Shown here in pieces: positions 62,188 through 64,000 of a stretch of DNA of 64,000 nucleotides. How positions within the stretch are numbered: position 1 is the first letter of the stretch; each line of letters begins with the position of its first letter. The stretch is from an uncultured Lachnospiraceae bacterium. Lineage in GTDB: Bacteria > Bacillota > Clostridia > Lachnospirales > Lachnospiraceae. Made by a program: the position numbers and the translations under genes. The stretch is taken from positions 111,906 through 175,905 of the forward strand of contig CAJUHJ010000001.1 of the NCBI GenBank assembly GCA_910586355.1, given 5' to 3'. A model generated the notes under the pieces. The model searched no databases and had not been told where the DNA came from. It worked only from the letters and a program-made list of their open reading frames with translations.

Positions 62188-63717
62188 ATGATTCAAGAAC
62201 GGATTTTAGATTTGGTGGACTATGGCCTGGCGACGGGATTAATCGAAGAGGCGGATAAAAGTTTTACAATAAACCGTTTGTTAGAATTATTCCGGTTAGA
62301 CGAATTAGAAGATGAGATTGCTGCATCTTATGCTTCCAAAAACCAAATGACAAGAAAGATGGCGGAGGATACTTTAGAGACGATTTTAAAAGATATGCTT
62401 GATTATGCGTATGAAAACAAAATTATAGAGGAAAACGGCATCGTTTACCGCGACTTATTTGATACGAAAATAATGAGCCTTTTAGTGCCAAGGCCGAGCG
62501 AAGTAATTAAAAAATTCCGGACATTATACGGAAAAGACCCAAAAGAAGCGACAGATTATTTTTATACTTTAAGCAGGGATACAGACTATATTCGCAGATA
62601 CCGGATAAAAAAAGACTTGAAATGGACGGCAGATACCAAATATGGAACATTAGATATTACAATAAATTTGTCCAAGCCCGAAAAAGATCCCAAAGCCATT
62701 GCTGCGGCAAAACTAGCAAAACAAAGCGGTTATCCGAAATGTCTGCTTTGCAGGGAAAATGAAGGATATGCAGGAAGAGTCAATCATCCGGCAAGGCAAA
62801 ATCACAGAATTATACCGATTACGATTAATCAAAGCGATTGGTTTATCCAGTATTCTCCTTATGTATACTACAATGAGCACTGTATTGTATTCAATTCCAA
62901 ACATACGCCGATGAAGATTGAACGTGCGACATTTGGCAAACTTTTGGATTTTGTAGAGCAGTTCCCACATTATTTCGTAGGTTCGAATGCAGATTTGCCA
63001 ATTGTGGGAGGTTCCATTTTAAGCCATGATCATTTTCAGGGCGGACATTTTGAATTTGCCATGGCAAAAGCTTTATTAGAACGAGAAATTACATTTGAAG
63101 GCTTTGAAGATGTAACGGCAGGGATTGTAAAATGGCCGATGTCTGTAATTCGTCTCGATTGTAAAGAGAAAGACCGTCTGATTGACCTTGCAGATAAAAT
63201 TCTTCTTGCATGGAGAGGATATACCGATAAAGAAGCATATGTATTTGCAGAAACAGAAGGCGAGCCGCACAATACAATTACTCCGATTGCAAGAAAACGG
63301 GGAGAATGTTTTGAACTTGATTTAGTGCTGCGCAACAATATTACGACACAGGAACATCCGTTAGGATTATATCATCCACATGCAAAACTGCATCATATCA
63401 AAAAAGAAAATATCGGTTTAATTGAAGTTATGGGATTAGCCGTACTTCCAGCCAGATTAAAAGATGAAATGGCTTCGCTTCAGGAAGCAATTTTATCAGG
63501 CGCGGATATTCGTGCAGATGAAACTCTTGCAAAACATGCAGACTGGGTAGCAGAATTTCTCCCGAAATATGAATCTGTCACAACAGAAAATATTGAAGGC
63601 ATTATTCAAAAAGAAATCGGGCTTGTATTTTCAGAAGTGTTAGAAGATGCGGGTGTTTATAAATGTACGGCAGAAGGCAGAGAAGCCTTCCTTCGATTTG
63701 TTGAAAGTGTGAAATAG
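62188..63717 (+). CDS. galT: UDP-glucose--hexose-1-phosphate uridylyltransferase, class 2
   Basis: Transfers UMP between UDP-glucose and galactose 1-phosphate in the Leloir pathway. The 509-residue protein is the longer Gram-positive class 2 GalT: LVPRPSEVIKKFRTLYGKDP, CLLCRENEGYAGRVNHPARQ, IVFNSKHTPMKI, and the domain with LPIVGGSILSHDHFQGGHFE and its histidines. The class 2 active site differs from the HPHxQ of class 1. AAGAGGGGGAACAT precedes ATG 62188. No galK or galE is beside it. A perfect 19-bp hairpin follows. Confidence 0.95.
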   Translation: MIQERILDLVDYGLATGLIEEADKSFTINRLLELFRLDELEDEIAASYASKNQMTRKMAEDTLETILKDMLDYAYENKIIEENGIVYRDLFDTKIMSLLVPRPSEVIKKFRTLYGKDPKEATDYFYTLSRDTDYIRRYRIKKDLKWTADTKYGTLDITINLSKPEKDPKAIAAAKLAKQSGYPKCLLCRENEGYAGRVNHPARQNHRIIPITINQSDWFIQYSPYVYYNEHCIVFNSKHTPMKIERATFGKLLDFVEQFPHYFVGSNADLPIVGGSILSHDHFQGGHFEFAMAKALLEREITFEGFEDVTAGIVKWPMSVIRLDCKEKDRLIDLADKILLAWRGYTDKEAYVFAETEGEPHNTITPIARKRGECFELDLVLRNNITTQEHPLGLYHPHAKLHHIKKENIGLIEVMGLAVLPARLKDEMASLQEAILSGADIRADETLAKHADWVAEFLPKYESVTTENIEGIIQKEIGLVFSEVLEDAGVYKCTAEGREAFLRFVESVK

Positions 63718-63744
63718 TAAATGGCGTCAAAAGAACGTCGGATT

Positions 63745-63798
63745 AACAAAGGTGTCCATTCTAAATTTATCACAGAGTGTAGAATGGACACCTTTGTT
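63745..63798. terminator. Perfect 19-bp inverted repeat after galT
   Basis: AACAAAGGTGTCCATTCTA (63745-63763) and its exact complement (63780-63798) enclose 16 nt. The 3' side reads CCTTTGTTAGTTT, a weak T tract. Its symmetric form could stop transcription from galT and also insulate the promoter that follows. Confidence 0.75.
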
Positions 63799-63880
63799 AG
63801 TTTATAAATGGGGAGAGAAGGGCATAAAATGGGGCTTTTAATAGGTTATTAAAAAAAATTAAAAAATTTGGAAAAAAATG

Positions 63881-63912
63881 TTGACAAGGTGAAGGGGGCG
63901 TGCTATTATAAT
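63881..63912 (+). promoter_or_regulatory. Strong promoter, probably of a ribosomal RNA operon
   Basis: TTGACA (63881-63886), 17 bp and TATTAT (63904-63909), or TATAAT at 63907-63912 with 20 bp. An A/T-rich UP-like stretch (63841-63880) precedes it. The leader holds GTCGCTG...CAGCGGAC and then GATAACTGAACAGTGAAACA, a type of sequence seen in clostridial 16S leaders. The window ends before any 16S sequence, so the assignment is inference. Confidence 0.55.
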
Positions 63913-64000
63913 ATAGCTGTCGCTGAGATACAGCGGACACAGTAGCCGAACATTGATAACTGAACAGTGAAACAACCTTGAAAGATTTTAAGAGAGAATT

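Overview
The window looks like a chromosomal segment of a low-to-mid GC, Gram-positive, spore-forming anaerobe of the Clostridia, most probably a Lachnospiraceae gut bacterium. The basis is the gene set: BspA-like and InlB-type repeats on a giant secreted protein, a BclB-type collagen-like protein, a DUF3784 membrane protein, class 2 GalT, a P1B ATPase with an ArsR regulator, and a CptIN-type type III toxin-antitoxin locus. Promoters are close to sigma-A consensus and ribosome sites are purine-rich. The species assignment is inference.

Layout. 1-1250: the tail of a corrinoid-binding protein, then pta with its own promoter and terminator. 1353-9659: one 2768-residue secreted multidomain glycosidase-like adhesin with 3 LamG domains and 7+7 InlB-type repeats. 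9669-17047: housekeeping, with tRNA-Val, tRNA-Met, a kinase-like protein, a class A PBP, YigZ, tRNA-Gln and the operon thioesterase-cvfB-trxB. 17077-17818: a type III toxin-antitoxin locus in which a ToxN/CptN-like RNase is preceded by two 48-nt RNA antitoxin repeats, a hairpin and a consensus promoter. 17908-18868: two small HTH proteins and a decayed gene. 19067-23589: two collagen-like proteins around a family 2 glycosyltransferase, then a peptidoglycan-binding protein, probably a spore-surface or cell-surface cluster. 23706-28700: recJ, a YgjP-type peptidase, a decayed Uma2 gene, an iron-type alcohol dehydrogenase and a small conserved protein overlapping a secreted nuclease lipoprotein (to 29529). 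29536-31902: an ArsR regulator divergent from a Zn/Cd-type exporter. 32040-36262: a response-regulator fragment, a histidine kinase and its likely response regulator separated by two opposite-strand genes. 36263-40294: a YfhO-like membrane protein and an unusual sigma-like/TM/cyclophilin fusion.

40295-41041 is a scar of a mobile element, with the C-terminal end of a tyrosine recombinase, a small holin-like hydrophobic ORF and another gene tail. clpB follows under an overlapping CIRCE operator and promoter. 43833-53153 holds a polysaccharide deacetylase, an AraC regulator, a secreted foldase-like protein and two large paralogous secreted beta-helix proteins with FN3/Big or F5/8C modules. 53312-59399 is a type I restriction-modification locus (hsdM, a 142-bp nested palindrome, a shortened hsdS, a frameshifted nucleotidyltransferase, hsdR). 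59487-63717 is rarA, an aminotransferase and galT. The window ends in what looks like a strong promoter and leader of a ribosomal RNA operon; the 16S gene itself is not in view.

I did not find a wholly new defence system. The items most worth follow-up are the sigma-like/TM/cyclophilin fusion, the covarying antitoxin RNA repeats, the nested palindrome beside a half-size HsdS, the kinase/regulator pair split by an inserted two-gene module, and the collagen-glycosyltransferase cluster.
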